DNA of 64,000 nt, taken from the NCBI GenBank assembly GCA_900550455.1, contig URSE01000001.1:13702-77701 (forward strand), given 5' to 3'. The DNA comes from an uncultured Veillonella sp. GTDB taxonomy: Bacteria > Bacillota > Negativicutes > Veillonellales > Veillonellaceae. The position numbers and the translations under genes are program-made. The notes under the pieces are model-generated. The model saw only the letters and a program-made list of their open reading frames with translations, had not been told where the DNA came from and searched no databases. Shown in pieces: positions 18,076 to 27,276 of this stretch. Position 1 is the first letter of the stretch. Each line of letters opens with the position of its first letter.

Positions 18076-18098
18076 TTTCTATATGTATAGAAAAGTGG

Positions 18099-18130
18099 AG
18101 AAGTGTCATATAAGGTGACACTTCTTCTTA
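18099..18130 (+). terminator. Hairpin terminator between dusB and greA
   Basis: AGAAGTGTCA (18099-18108) pairs perfectly with TGACACTTCT (18116-18125), followed by a T-rich, imperfect tail. Confidence 0.65.
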
Positions 18131-18161
18131 TTCATAATCTAAGAAAGAGTGGTTAAATTAT

Positions 18162-18635
18162 ATGGCAGAAGTAAAAGAAACCCTTCTTACAGCAGAAGGC
18201 CTTAAAAAACTTGAAGAAGAACTTGCTCATTACAAATCTGTACGCCGTATTGAAGTAGCAGCACGGATTAAAACAGCCATTGAATATGGCGATATTTCGG
18301 AAAACTCTGAATACGATGATGCTAAGAATGAACAAGCTTTCATTGAAGGTCATATCGTTGAACTAGAGAATAAGATTAATACAGCTAAGATTATTGATGG
18401 TAAGGCAACAAAAGGTCGCGTATCTGTCGGTTCTAAGGTAAAGGTCTTAGATACCCAATACGACGAAAAAATGGAATATACCATCGTTGGCTCCTCTGAA
18501 GCGGACCCATTCAACAACCGCATTTCTAATGAATCCCCTGTAGGGGCAGCTATTTTGGGTAAGAAAAAGGGCGATAAGGTAGAAGTAACTACGCCAGATG
18601 GCCCAGTAGTATTCGAGATTTTATCCGTAAAATAG
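18162..18635 (+). CDS. greA: Transcription elongation factor GreA
   Basis: GreA enters the secondary channel of stalled RNA polymerase and promotes transcript cleavage, rescuing backtracked complexes. The 157-residue product matches the family length. It has an N-terminal coiled coil with the tip acidic pair in ISENSEYDDAKNEQ and a C-terminal FKBP-like domain ending in PDGPVVFEILSVK. It is followed 18 bases later by lysS, a pairing often seen in Firmicutes and their relatives. Confidence 0.96.
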   Translation: MAEVKETLLTAEGLKKLEEELAHYKSVRRIEVAARIKTAIEYGDISENSEYDDAKNEQAFIEGHIVELENKINTAKIIDGKATKGRVSVGSKVKVLDTQYDEKMEYTIVGSSEADPFNNRISNESPVGAAILGKKKGDKVEVTTPDGPVVFEILSVK

Positions 18636-18653
18636 TTGAATTAGGAGTACATT

Positions 18654-20198
18654 ATGAGTGAAGATGTAAAAAACACAGATCTTGCAGCCGCAGAAGAACT
18701 CAATGATCAAATGCAACACCGCCGCGATAAATTGGCTCAATACGAAGATAAAGGGGTCTATCCATTCGGTCAACGTTTTGTTGTGCGTGAACATACACAA
18801 GAAGTTAAAGATGACTTTATCAACTTTGATGGCCAACCAGTGGTTATGGCCGGTCGATTGATGACTATGCGGTCTCATGGTAAGACTGCTTTTGCTAATA
18901 TCCGTGATAAGGCAGGGGATATCCAAATTTACTTCCGCAAGGATGTGATGGGGGAAGAGGCTTACGAATTCGTAAAAATGCTCGATATTGGTGATATCAT
19001 TGGTGTTGAAGGCCATGTTTTCCGTACCCATAAGGGTGAAATCACCGTTAAGGTGAATACGTTAACCCTACTCTCTAAGTCTCTTCGCCCATTGCCTGAA
19101 AAATGGCATGGATTGACTAATACGGAATTGCGTTACCGTCAACGTTATGTCGATCTCATCGTCAACCCTGAAGTGCGGGATACCTTTGTAAAACGGTCTA
19201 AAATTGTAGCTAAGATTCGCCAATACATGATGGCCCATGATTTCATGGAAGTGGAAACACCTATGATGCATGCCATTCCAGGTGGTGCAGCGGCTCGACC
19301 TTTCATTACCCACCATAATGCTTTGGATATTGACATCTACATGCGTATTGCTCCAGAGCTCTACCTCAAGCGCTTAATCGTAGGGGGCATGGAACGGGTC
19401 TTCGAAATGAACCGTTGCTTCCGTAATGAAGGCATCGATAACCGTCATAACCCTGAGTTCACCACTATCGAATCCTACCAAGCTTACGGCGACGTAGAAG
19501 ACGCTATTCGTTTGACAGAAAATATCGTTTCTTATTGTGCACAAGAAGTATTAGGCACACAAGAAATCACCTACCAAGGGACTGAAATCAACCTTACACC
19601 ACCTTGGAACCGCATTACTATGGCGGAAGGCGTTAAAAAGTATACAGGTGAAGACTTTGATGCAGTAACATCCATTGAAGAAGCACGTGCTATTGCTGAC
19701 CGTCTCAATGTAGAATACACAGATAATGATGGAATTGGTAAGATTTTGAACCTTTGCTTCGAGGATTATGTAGAAGCTAATCTCATCCAACCAACTATCG
19801 TCTATGGACATCCAAAGGAAATATCCCCATTGGCAAAGGCCAACCGGGAAAATCCATTGGCTACCGAACGGTTTGAAGCTTTCATCTATGGCCGTGAACT
19901 CGCTAATGGCTTCTCCGAATTAAATGATCCGATTGACCAAAAACAACGCTTCCTAGATCAATTAAAAGAACGGGAACACGGTGATGACGAAGCGCATCGC
20001 ATGGACGAAGATTTTGTAACCGCTTTGGAATATGGCTTGCCACCAACATCTGGCTTGGGTATCGGTATTGACCGTCTGGTTATGTTCTTGACAGACTCTG
20101 CTTCTATCCGGGATGTATTGCTCTTCCCATTGATGAAGCCGGAAGGTCAAGCTAAGCCAGCGACTAACTACGAAGATGTTAAAGTTGATGCTGAATAA
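18654..20198 (+). CDS. lysS: Lysyl-tRNA synthetase, class II
   Basis: LysS charges tRNA-Lys with lysine. The 514-residue protein has the N-terminal OB-fold anticodon-binding domain (about residues 55-150) and a class II catalytic core: motif 1 around [12 protein letters not shown], motif 2 in [12 protein letters not shown], and motif 3 in [12 protein letters not shown] near the C-terminus. It has normal length. A clear RBS (aggag) precedes the ATG, and a strong terminator follows, so greA-lysS forms one unit. Confidence 0.96.
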   Translation: MSEDVKNTDLAAAEELNDQMQHRRDKLAQYEDKGVYPFGQRFVVREHTQEVKDDFINFDGQPVVMAGRLMTMRSHGKTAFANIRDKAGDIQIYFRKDVMGEEAYEFVKMLDIGDIIGVEGHVFRTHKGEITVKVNTLTLLSKSLRPLPEKWHGLTNTELRYRQRYVDLIVNPEVRDTFVKRSKIVAKIRQYMMAHDFMEVETPMMHAIPGGAAARPFITHHNALDIDIYMRIAPELYLKRLIVGGMERVFEMNRCFRNEGIDNRHNPEFTTIESYQAYGDVEDAIRLTENIVSYCAQEVLGTQEITYQGTEINLTPPWNRITMAEGVKKYTGEDFDAVTSIEEARAIADRLNVEYTDNDGIGKILNLCFEDYVEANLIQPTIVYGHPKEISPLAKANRENPLATERFEAFIYGRELANGFSELNDPIDQKQRFLDQLKEREHGDDEAHRMDEDFVTALEYGLPPTSGLGIGIDRLVMFLTDSASIRDVLLFPLMKPEGQAKPATNYEDVKVDAE

Positions 20199-20209
20199 GA
20201 ATCCTGAAA

Positions 20210-20239
20210 AACGCTTGCACCTTGTGCAGGCGTTTTTTT
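20210..20239 (+). terminator. Terminator after lysS
   Basis: AACGCTTGCAC pairs with GTGCAGGCGTT (one G-T wobble) over a three-base loop, and its last two bases begin a run of seven T. Confidence 0.9.
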
Positions 20240-20450
20240 GTGTGCTTCTCTAGCTAGCTATTAGTCTGGGCTAGCAAACCTTACGTGTATATATGCGAAT
20301 AAAGGGGGCTAAGAAACTCAAAGTCTAGGGAACGAAAAATATTCTGTAAATGCTAGTTGAGAATAAGAGGATGATTATTAGCCTGTAATGTGTTATATTT
20401 TATGTGTATTAAAATACTGATTTGTCATCCAGATTAAAGAGGCAGAGACT

Positions 20451-21731
20451 ATGTTAGATTTAAAATTTGTTAGGGAAAATCTTGACGCCGTGCAAGCAAA
20501 TCTCGACCACCGTCACACGGAAGGAAAACTTGATGATTATGCTAAATTGTATGATGAACGGAAAGAAATCATTCAAGAAGTAGAACAATTAAAGGCTCAC
20601 CGGAATGCTGTATCCGATGAAATTGCTCAATTGAAACGTAACAAAGAATCGGCGGATGATAAAATCGCAGAAATGAAGACGGTAGGCGATCAAATTGCAG
20701 ACTTGGATAATCGAGGCCGCGATGTAGAAACTAAACTTCGCGATATCGCCCTTCGTCTACCAAATATGTGCGACCCATCTGTTCCTGTAGGGAATGATGA
20801 AAATGACAATCCTGAAATGCGTAAATGGTCTATGCCTCGCCAATTTGACTTCCCAATTCAAGCCCACTGGGACCTTGGGGAATCCTTGGACATTTTAGAT
20901 TTTGAACGCGCTACTAAGGAGTCTGGTGCCCGCTTTACTATCTATAAGGGCTTTGGGGCTCGTATGGAACGGGCTTTGATCAACTTCATGTTGGATCTTC
21001 ATTGTGACAAGCAAGGCTATACAGAAATGATGACACCTTACATGGTTACAACTGATACTTTGACTGGTACAGGTCAACTGCCAAAGTTTGCTGAAGATAT
21101 GTATAAGGTTGAAGGGCAAGATTATTTTTTGATTCCAACGGCAGAAGTGACTCTGACTAATTATCATTCCGGGGAAATCTTGAAGGAAGAGGACTTACCT
21201 AAGTATTATACGGCTTTCACCGCTTGCTTCCGGTCTGAAGCAGGTTCTGCCGGCCGCGATACACGGGGGCTCATCCGTCAACATCAATTCAACAAAGTTG
21301 AAATGGTTAAGATTGCCCATCCTGATCACTCCTGGGATGAGCTTGAAAAACTTACCGATAACGCAGAAGAAGTCTTGCGCTTACTCGAATTGCCACACCG
21401 CGTGATTACCTTGTGCACGGGAGATATTGGCTTTGGCTCTGCTAAAACCTATGACGTGGAAGTGTGGATGCCAGCACAGAATACCTATCGAGAAATCTCC
21501 TCTTGTTCTAATATGACTGATTTCCAAGCACGTCGTGCTAATATTCGATTCCGCCGCAATGGTAAGGGCAAACCAGAATTTGTTCATACCTTGAATGGGT
21601 CTGGCTTGGCCGTAGGTCGTACGGTAGCGGCTATCTTAGAAAACTACCAAGAAGAGGATGGATCTGTTCGCATACCTAAGGTATTACAACCATACATGGG
21701 TGGCTTAGAAGTTATCAAACCTGTTAAATAA
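20451..21731 (+). CDS. serS: Seryl-tRNA synthetase
   Basis: SerS charges tRNA-Ser with serine. The 426-residue product shows the N-terminal antiparallel coiled coil (about residues 30-100) that holds the tRNA-Ser long arm. The class II core follows, with [24 protein letters not shown] (motif 2 region) and [20 protein letters not shown] (motif 3 region), and [15 protein letters not shown] is also typical. The 250 bases upstream hold the lysS terminator and an A/T-rich stretch with a possible -10-like box near 20393. No T-box element is visible there. glpX follows 11 bases later. Confidence 0.95.
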   Translation: MLDLKFVRENLDAVQANLDHRHTEGKLDDYAKLYDERKEIIQEVEQLKAHRNAVSDEIAQLKRNKESADDKIAEMKTVGDQIADLDNRGRDVETKLRDIALRLPNMCDPSVPVGNDENDNPEMRKWSMPRQFDFPIQAHWDLGESLDILDFERATKESGARFTIYKGFGARMERALINFMLDLHCDKQGYTEMMTPYMVTTDTLTGTGQLPKFAEDMYKVEGQDYFLIPTAEVTLTNYHSGEILKEEDLPKYYTAFTACFRSEAGSAGRDTRGLIRQHQFNKVEMVKIAHPDHSWDELEKLTDNAEEVLRLLELPHRVITLCTGDIGFGSAKTYDVEVWMPAQNTYREISSCSNMTDFQARRANIRFRRNGKGKPEFVHTLNGSGLAVGRTVAAILENYQEEDGSVRIPKVLQPYMGGLEVIKPVK

Positions 21732-21742
21732 GGAGGCATATT

Positions 21743-22705
21743 ATGGATCGTACATTATCCCTAGAATTCGCTCGCGTTGTAGAAGCTGCAGCACTTCGTT
21801 CTGGTAAATTATTAGGTCGTGGCAAAAAGGATGAAGCTGATGGCCTAGCTGTAGACGCGATGCGTCAAGCTTTCAATGATGTAGCTATCTCTGGTACCGT
21901 GGTAATCGGGGAAGGGGAAATCGATGAAGCACCAATGCTTTACATCGGTGAAAAAGTTGGCCGTGGCGGCCCGGAAGTGGATATTGCCGTGGATCCTATT
22001 GAAGGGACTAATCTTATTGCTAAGGGGCAAAATGGAGCCATTGCGGTTATGGCTATTGCAGAGCATGGAGGTCTTCTTCATGCACCAGATATGTACATGC
22101 AAAAAATCTGTGTAGGTCCTCGTGGGGCTGGGGCTATCGACTTAGATAAGTCCCTTACAGAAAACCTTCAAAATGTGGCCAAGAAGATGGGCCGAAACGT
22201 GGATGAATTGACCGTAGTTATGTTAGACCGCGAGCGTCATTATGCGTTAATGAAAGAAGCTCGTGAAGCAGGTGCTCGTGTTCGTCTCATCTCTGATGGC
22301 GATGTAAACCCAGCTATGGAAGCTTGTATTGAAGGTTCTGGCGTCCATATGGTAGTTGGCGTTGGTGGGGCCCCTGAAGGGGTTTTAGCTGCAGCTGCTC
22401 TCAAGTGCGCTGGTGGCGATATGCAAGCCCGTCTCAAACCATTAACAGCACAAGAAGAACAACGATGCCACGATATGGGAATTAAGGATCTCAATAAAGT
22501 TCTTACCTTGGATGACTTGGTACCTAGTGATGATGTTATCTTCGCAGCTACGGCCATTACGCAAGGTAACTTATTAAAAGGTCTCCAATACTTCTCTGGC
22601 GGAGCTCGTACTCATACCATTGTTATGCGGTCTAAAACAGGTACGGTTCGCTTCCTTGATACCATTCATATGGATAAGAAATTAGAAACCATCAAAGCCA
22701 AATAA
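21743..22705 (+). CDS. glpX: Fructose-1,6-bisphosphatase, class II
   Basis: GlpX hydrolyses fructose 1,6-bisphosphate to fructose 6-phosphate, the committed step of gluconeogenesis. The 320-residue product has the metal-site elements VVIGEGEIDEAPML, VDIAVDPIEGTN and the DGDVNPAMEA segment, all typical of the class II enzyme. An organism that lives on lactate, as Veillonella does, needs this step to make sugars for LPS and peptidoglycan; that link is general knowledge, not sequence evidence. It is coupled to serS and followed by a terminator. Confidence 0.94.
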   Translation: MDRTLSLEFARVVEAAALRSGKLLGRGKKDEADGLAVDAMRQAFNDVAISGTVVIGEGEIDEAPMLYIGEKVGRGGPEVDIAVDPIEGTNLIAKGQNGAIAVMAIAEHGGLLHAPDMYMQKICVGPRGAGAIDLDKSLTENLQNVAKKMGRNVDELTVVMLDRERHYALMKEAREAGARVRLISDGDVNPAMEACIEGSGVHMVVGVGGAPEGVLAAAALKCAGGDMQARLKPLTAQEEQRCHDMGIKDLNKVLTLDDLVPSDDVIFAATAITQGNLLKGLQYFSGGARTHTIVMRSKTGTVRFLDTIHMDKKLETIKAK

Positions 22706-22715
22706 AATGAAATCA

Positions 22716-22745
22716 ATCCCTAGTATATATACTGGGGGTTTTTCA
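22716..22745 (+). terminator. Terminator after glpX
   Basis: A ccctagta / tactgggg stem (one wobble) is followed by a T-run. Confidence 0.75.
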
Positions 22746-22766
22746 TTGTTTTTTCATACAAACTCC

Positions 22767-22796
22767 TTGCCCTTATATTGAAAAAATTGCTATACT
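22767..22796 (+). promoter_or_regulatory. Probable sigma-70 promoter of murA-mreB
   Basis: TTGCCC (22767-22772) and TATACT (22791-22796) are 18 bases apart, between the glpX terminator and the murA RBS. Confidence 0.5.
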
Positions 22797-22865
22797 TATA
22801 TGTAAGATTTTATACACTGGGCGCTTGAGGCGTTTTTATAGATCGTGTTACTAGGAGGAAGTCTG

Positions 22866-24131
22866 TTGGAAAAGTTGATTATCCAAGGGGGCCATCGTTT
22901 AGAAGGCCGTGTTCGCGTTAGCTCTGCGAAAAATGCCGTTTTGCCTATCATTGCTGCTACTATGTTGGCATCTACGCCGAGCACATTGGTGGAAATCCCT
23001 AAATTGGCAGACGTAAAAACGATTTGTGCTGTTATTGAATCCCTCGGTGTTAAGGTAACCTTTGATTCAGAGGCGGATGAAATTCATTTTGACGCGTCCC
23101 ATATTGAAGCTACAGAAGCGCCGGCAGAACTGGTACGGAAGATGCGGGCATCCTTCTTGGTTATGGGCCCTCTCTTGGCCCGAAAAGGGGAAGCTAAGAT
23201 TGCTCTACCAGGCGGTTGTGCCATAGGTAGTCGCCCTATCGATCTTCACCTTAAGGCTTTTGAGGCCTTGGGATGCGAGATTGAAATCACTGATGATTAT
23301 GTACGAGCAGTAGCACCTGAGGGTTTAAAAGGTAACCAAATCTACTTGGATTTCCCATCCGTAGGAGCTACAGAAAATGTCATCATGGCAGCTTCTATGG
23401 CAGAAGGGAAGACTATTATTGAAAATGCTGCTGAAGAACCTGAAATTGTTGATTTGGCGACCTATTTAAATTCCATGGGGGCCAATATAAAAGGGGCTGG
23501 CACTAATGTGATTCGTATTGAAGGGGTGCTAGAACTTAAAGGTGCTGTTCATACGGTTATTCCTGACCGTATCGAAGCAGGTACCTATCTTATAGCAGCG
23601 GCTATGGCCGGTGGTGATGTATATGTAGAAAACGCCTTGTCTGAACACTTAAAGCCGGTGGTGGCTAAGCTTAAAGAAGCCGGTGTCCATGTAGAAGAAG
23701 ATGTGGATGGAATCCGGGTTATTTCCGATGGTACAGGCATGAAAGCTGTGGATATTAAAACGCTACCTTACCCAGGTTTCCCTACGGATATGCAGGCACA
23801 GTTCATGGCTTTTACAACTATCTGCCAAGGGACCTCTACAGTTACAGAAACAGTCTTTGAAAATCGCTTTATGCATGTAGCAGAGCTTCGCCGTATGGGC
23901 GCTCATATTGATATTGAAGAACGGAAAGCCATCGTGGAAGGCGTTGCAGGTCTTCATGGGGCTGAAGTTAAAGCTACAGACCTTCGAGCTGGCGCAGCTC
24001 TTGTCTGTGCAGGTCTTTGTGCAGAAGGACAGACTAAGGTTAGCAACTTGCACCACATCGATCGTGGCTATGATAATTTAGTAAGTAAATTAGAAAAGTT
24101 GGGTGCGCACATTGTTCGGGTTGACGAATAA
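22866..24131 (+). CDS. murA: UDP-N-acetylglucosamine 1-carboxyvinyltransferase
   Basis: MurA transfers enolpyruvate from PEP to UDP-GlcNAc, the first committed step of peptidoglycan synthesis and the target of fosfomycin. The predicted 421-residue protein has the catalytic Lys22-Asn23 pair in SSAKNAVLP, the reactive cysteine 118 in [10 protein letters not shown] and the C-terminal [14 protein letters not shown] place the start at TTG 22866, six bases after an aggagga RBS (22853-22859). The GTG at 22845 lies upstream of that RBS. The presence of Cys rather than Asp at 118 predicts fosfomycin sensitivity of the enzyme. The gene overlaps the start of mreB. Confidence 0.94.
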   Translation: MEKLIIQGGHRLEGRVRVSSAKNAVLPIIAATMLASTPSTLVEIPKLADVKTICAVIESLGVKVTFDSEADEIHFDASHIEATEAPAELVRKMRASFLVMGPLLARKGEAKIALPGGCAIGSRPIDLHLKAFEALGCEIEITDDYVRAVAPEGLKGNQIYLDFPSVGATENVIMAASMAEGKTIIENAAEEPEIVDLATYLNSMGANIKGAGTNVIRIEGVLELKGAVHTVIPDRIEAGTYLIAAAMAGGDVYVENALSEHLKPVVAKLKEAGVHVEEDVDGIRVISDGTGMKAVDIKTLPYPGFPTDMQAQFMAFTTICQGTSTVTETVFENRFMHVAELRRMGAHIDIEERKAIVEGVAGLHGAEVKATDLRAGAALVCAGLCAEGQTKVSNLHHIDRGYDNLVSKLEKLGAHIVRVDE

Positions 24132-25374
24132 AAAGAAAAATCGTAAAAGTGAATCACCTAGACGGGTGGAAGGTCTCAAAGGACAACCGCGGGCTCGCAA
24201 AGAGGGGCGAAAATCAGAGGTCCTAACTAAGGAACAATTGGTACAGAACCGGATTGCCCGTCGTCAAAAGCGGACTAAGACTATCGCTAAGTTGACGCCG
24301 CAAATGAAGCTTAAGAGGGAGGCTGCCCATAAAAAGGCAGGCTCCTTCTTATCTGGTCTCAATTGGAACATGACCTATGATATAGGAATTGATCTGGGGA
24401 CAGCCAATGTTTTACTGTATGTAAAAGGACGTGGCTTAGTTCTGGATGAACCTGGTTTTGTAGCGCGAGATACTAAGACTCAAGAGGTGTTGGCTGTAGG
24501 GGCTAAGGCCCGTCGTATGTGGGGGCGCACCCCTGTAGGCATAGAAGTTATCCGCCCCTTGCAGGAAGGAGTCATAGCTGATTATGATATGACAGAATTT
24601 ATGTTACGTCATTTTGTCCGGGCTGTAGTTCCTGCATCGGTCTTGGTAAGGACGCGAATTGTAGCTTGTGTCCCTTCAGGTATTACTCCTGTTGGTAAAC
24701 GGGCTATTTTAGAAGCCCTGCTTCGGACGGGCGCTCGTAAGACTGTTCTCATTGAAGAACCCCTGGCTGCGGCTATGGGGACAGGTCTCGATAAAGCTCG
24801 GGATGTAGGCGCTATGGTTGTCGATATGGGCGGCGGCACTACTGATATTGCTGTTGTTTGTGATTCGGGTGTAGTTGTGTCAGAGTCCCTGCCCATAGGC
24901 GGAGATCGCTTTGATGAGGCTATTGTCCGCTATATTAAGCGGAAGCGACGCTTGGTTATCGGCTATCCTACGGCAGAGGAAATCAAGATTTCCATTGGGA
25001 CTGTAGATCGTAAGGCTCCTAAGCAAGATATGGTCGTTAGAGGCCGTGACTTGGGAACTGGACTTCCCAAGTCTACGCTGGTTTCGTCTCAGGAAATTCA
25101 AGAGGCCATGGAAGCGCATATGGTCTCCATTTTGGAAGGCATAAAAAATATCCTCGAAAAAACGCCGCCAGAATTAGTCGCAGCTATTGCGGATCATGGT
25201 ATCATCCTAACGGGAGGAGGTGCTCTTTTGGATGGGGTAGACCGAATCATAACAAGAGTGATTGGTATTGCAGCTTATTTAGTAGAAGCACCTCGATATG
25301 CAGTAATTCGAGGGACGGCCAAGGCCCTTGAAGAAATGTCCTCTCTACAAGACACCCTAGAAGAACTTCAGTAG
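24103..25374 (+). CDS. mreB: Actin-like rod-shape protein MreB with an N-terminal basic extension
   Basis: MreB polymerises under the inner membrane and guides lateral wall synthesis. The core starts at [20 protein letters not shown] (about residue 91) and contains phosphate-2 motif [14 protein letters not shown] and [13 protein letters not shown], so the actin fold is complete (about 335 residues). Ahead of it the frame stays open for some 88 codons, unusually rich in Lys and Arg, beginning with GTG 24103 inside murA. ATG 24370 would give a normal-sized MreB but has no visible RBS. The extension has no stop in 267 bases and coding-like composition, so I favour translation from 24103 or the nearby TTG 24121 by coupling to murA. 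The exact start is uncertain. Confidence 0.85.
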   Translation: MRTLFGLTNKKKNRKSESPRRVEGLKGQPRARKEGRKSEVLTKEQLVQNRIARRQKRTKTIAKLTPQMKLKREAAHKKAGSFLSGLNWNMTYDIGIDLGTANVLLYVKGRGLVLDEPGFVARDTKTQEVLAVGAKARRMWGRTPVGIEVIRPLQEGVIADYDMTEFMLRHFVRAVVPASVLVRTRIVACVPSGITPVGKRAILEALLRTGARKTVLIEEPLAAAMGTGLDKARDVGAMVVDMGGGTTDIAVVCDSGVVVSESLPIGGDRFDEAIVRYIKRKRRLVIGYPTAEEIKISIGTVDRKAPKQDMVVRGRDLGTGLPKSTLVSSQEIQEAMEAHMVSILEGIKNILEKTPPELVAAIADHGIILTGGGALLDGVDRIITRVIGIAAYLVEAPRYAVIRGTAKALEEMSSLQDTLEELQ

Positions 25375-25459
25375 GGCCAGCGCTCTTCAGTACTATTAAA
25401 GGTGGAATTTGTAGTAGACCTCTTAGGAGTAATCCGGTCATATAGTGAATACGATAAAT

Positions 25460-25521
25460 AACCTCTGAGTAAGATGAATAAAAGCTAAAGCTTTTATAAA
25501 TTCTAAGCTCAGAGGTTTTCT
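25460..25521 (+). terminator. Terminator after mreB
   Basis: AACCTCTGAG (25460-25469) pairs perfectly with CTCAGAGGTT (25508-25517), enclosing a smaller aagct/agctt hairpin, and is followed by T-rich sequence. Confidence 0.75.
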
Positions 25522-25538
25522 GGTCTCTAGGCTATGTA

Positions 25539-25547
25539 TGTTATAAT
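25539..25547 (+). promoter_or_regulatory. Extended -10 promoter of the AMIN gene
   Basis: TGTTATAAT is an extended -10 about 40 bases before the start codon and downstream of the mreB terminator; no consensus -35 is seen. The preceding 200 bases contain only the terminator and this element. Confidence 0.5.
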
Positions 25548-25586
25548 AAAGAGTAAATTATTTTGGAGGATTGGAGGTATTAACCT

Positions 25587-26921
25587 ATGAAGTGGAAGGC
25601 AATAGTCACGGTCCTAGCCCTAACGAGTTTCTCTATCAATGGTGCTTTGGCTGTTACAGTGACAGGTTTACGCGCTAATGATACAACTAATCGTAGTCGC
25701 CTTGTCTTAGATTTATCGGCAAAACCTGAAGGCTGGACTACATCCTATGATGAAGCAAACCATGAGGTAACTGTGAGCCTTCCTAAATCGTCCAATCAAA
25801 TACAGGAGGGTCACCTCAATGGAGGCAAGGAAAAAGGTGTCCTTAAGGGCATTGCCATTGAAGAAAAGGACCCTCTAAAGTTCATCTTCCAAGCTGACGC
25901 TGCAGTTCAATACCATGCCTTTGCCTTGGAAAATCCCAATCGTATCGTAGTAGATATGTTTGCGGCTATATCCAATAAGACTAGCAAAAATTTAGATTCG
26001 TCTCTTAGCTTGATCAAATGGAATACTACGGGCCAAGAGGGCCCAGTGCAAGTGACGGCGCTGACTGCTCCCGCCGGGGTAGCTATGAAGGTCTATAGCA
26101 ATCAAGCTGGCAATGATGTGGAGGAGGTATCCTCTGTCAATCGGGCTGCTGTTGGCCTTAAGCAAAAGGGAAAGTACATTCCCGTGTCCGTAACGGATAC
26201 AGCGGGCCAAGGGATTGCACCTGATTCCTTAACAAAGACGGCCCAATTGGTTTATGGAGCGGGCCGGGGCTATACCATTAATAGCCAAAAGATAAGCCTT
26301 CAAGTGTCCGCTAATAAATGGACCCTGCCTGTAACTGGCATCAATCAGGCTCGTATGGCGAATGATTTAATTCTCTATACGGATACCTTTGGCGCTTCTA
26401 CAGGGACTAATGCCTTTGGACGAGAAGTAACTGTTATAAATGGCAAGGTGACGGCTCTAGCAAAGGCTAATTCCCCACTGGCTAAGGGGGCTATGGTCTT
26501 GTCAGGTCATGGGACTAGTGCGGATAAGCTCAAGACTCTTAAGGTGGGGGATTCTCTTTCTATTCGGACTGCTCCAGCCCTGGCTAAGGTGTCTACAGAG
26601 GGTGCTATTACCTACGCTAAAGGGAGCCCAGTTCTTATTGGCGGAGCGTATGTAGGGCCTAAGTCCAATAGCCGTTTGGCTCGGACCTTTATCGGCACCA
26701 CGAAAAATCGAGGCCTCATAGCTATGGCTGTTGATCAGGATGGCAAGACCTCTATGGGGGTTACCTCTAAGGAAGGGGTTAATCTTATCAAGCAACTAGG
26801 GGCCATTGATGCTCTTGAGCTCAATGGGCAAGGCGCAGCAGATATGGCCTATAAGGGTAAGGTAATCCATCAAGATCAAAATCAAGCAAAAACTTATGAG
26901 GATATGTTAGTACTTAAATAA
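25587..26921 (+). CDS. Exported AMIN-domain protein with phosphodiester-glycosidase-like C-terminus
   Basis: The 444-residue protein has a signal peptide (residues 1-22, ending GALA) and an AMIN-like domain at about 24-125 (VTVTGLRANDTTNRSRLVLDL ... NPNRIVVDMF), a peptidoglycan-targeting module. The second half resembles the NAGPA/DUF2233 phosphodiester glycosidase domain: a NAFGREVTVINGKV stretch, SRLARTFIGTTKNRGLIAM, and a closing LGAIDALELNGQGAADM. The expected DGGGS-like motif at 412-420 is altered to NGQGA, so catalytic activity is doubtful. It probably acts in the periplasm, bound to wall glycan. It has its own promoter and is followed by two other exported proteins. Confidence 0.75.
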   Translation: MKWKAIVTVLALTSFSINGALAVTVTGLRANDTTNRSRLVLDLSAKPEGWTTSYDEANHEVTVSLPKSSNQIQEGHLNGGKEKGVLKGIAIEEKDPLKFIFQADAAVQYHAFALENPNRIVVDMFAAISNKTSKNLDSSLSLIKWNTTGQEGPVQVTALTAPAGVAMKVYSNQAGNDVEEVSSVNRAAVGLKQKGKYIPVSVTDTAGQGIAPDSLTKTAQLVYGAGRGYTINSQKISLQVSANKWTLPVTGINQARMANDLILYTDTFGASTGTNAFGREVTVINGKVTALAKANSPLAKGAMVLSGHGTSADKLKTLKVGDSLSIRTAPALAKVSTEGAITYAKGSPVLIGGAYVGPKSNSRLARTFIGTTKNRGLIAMAVDQDGKTSMGVTSKEGVNLIKQLGAIDALELNGQGAADMAYKGKVIHQDQNQAKTYEDMLVLK

Positions 26922-26967
26922 ATGATTAATTATAGGCGTAAGTAATCAATTGACCAAGGAGTTATTT

Positions 26968-27258
26968 ATGACGATGAAAAAAACTTTAGCGACTGTGCTA
27001 GTAGCAAGTGCTATGTCCACAGGACTGGCTATGGCACAACCATTAGAACACCACACCGTTCTTACGGGAACAGTAGCTTCTGTAGTGCCGCTAGGCGCTC
27101 AAGTGCAAGAAGGGGATACCTTAGTTACGGTAGAAACCTTAGCTGGCCCTATGGCAGCTTCTAAAGCCGTTGTGAGCGGTCAAGTGACAGCTGTAGAAGT
27201 ACATGCAGGAGAGTCCGTACAACGGGGACAAGCAGTGGTCGTAGTCGAGTCCAAGTAA
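26968..27258 (+). CDS. Small exported protein with a biotinyl/lipoyl-like hairpin fold
   Basis: The predicted 96-residue product starts at ATG 26968, seven bases after an aaggag RBS; the frame is open from TTG 26950 but that overlaps the RBS. It has a signal peptide (about 1-23, ending AMA), leaving about 70 residues. These read as a lipoyl/biotinyl barrel-sandwich hybrid: GTVASVVPLGAQVQEGDTLVTVE, then SGQVTAVEVHAGESVQRGQAVVVVE. The usual modified lysine in an AMKM-like turn is absent, so it is more like the hairpin domain of HlyD-type adaptor proteins, standing alone. It precedes the S55-like gene by 18 bases and probably shares its transcript. The function is unknown. Confidence 0.75.
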   Translation: MTMKKTLATVLVASAMSTGLAMAQPLEHHTVLTGTVASVVPLGAQVQEGDTLVTVETLAGPMAASKAVVSGQVTAVEVHAGESVQRGQAVVVVESK

Positions 27259-27276
27259 GATAGGGGAGATACTGAT

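Noticed and set aside
20240..20450. A T-box or other amino-acid riboswitch upstream of serS
   Set aside because: No T-box conserved bulge sequence and no terminator/antiterminator pair could be found before serS; only the lysS terminator is present.
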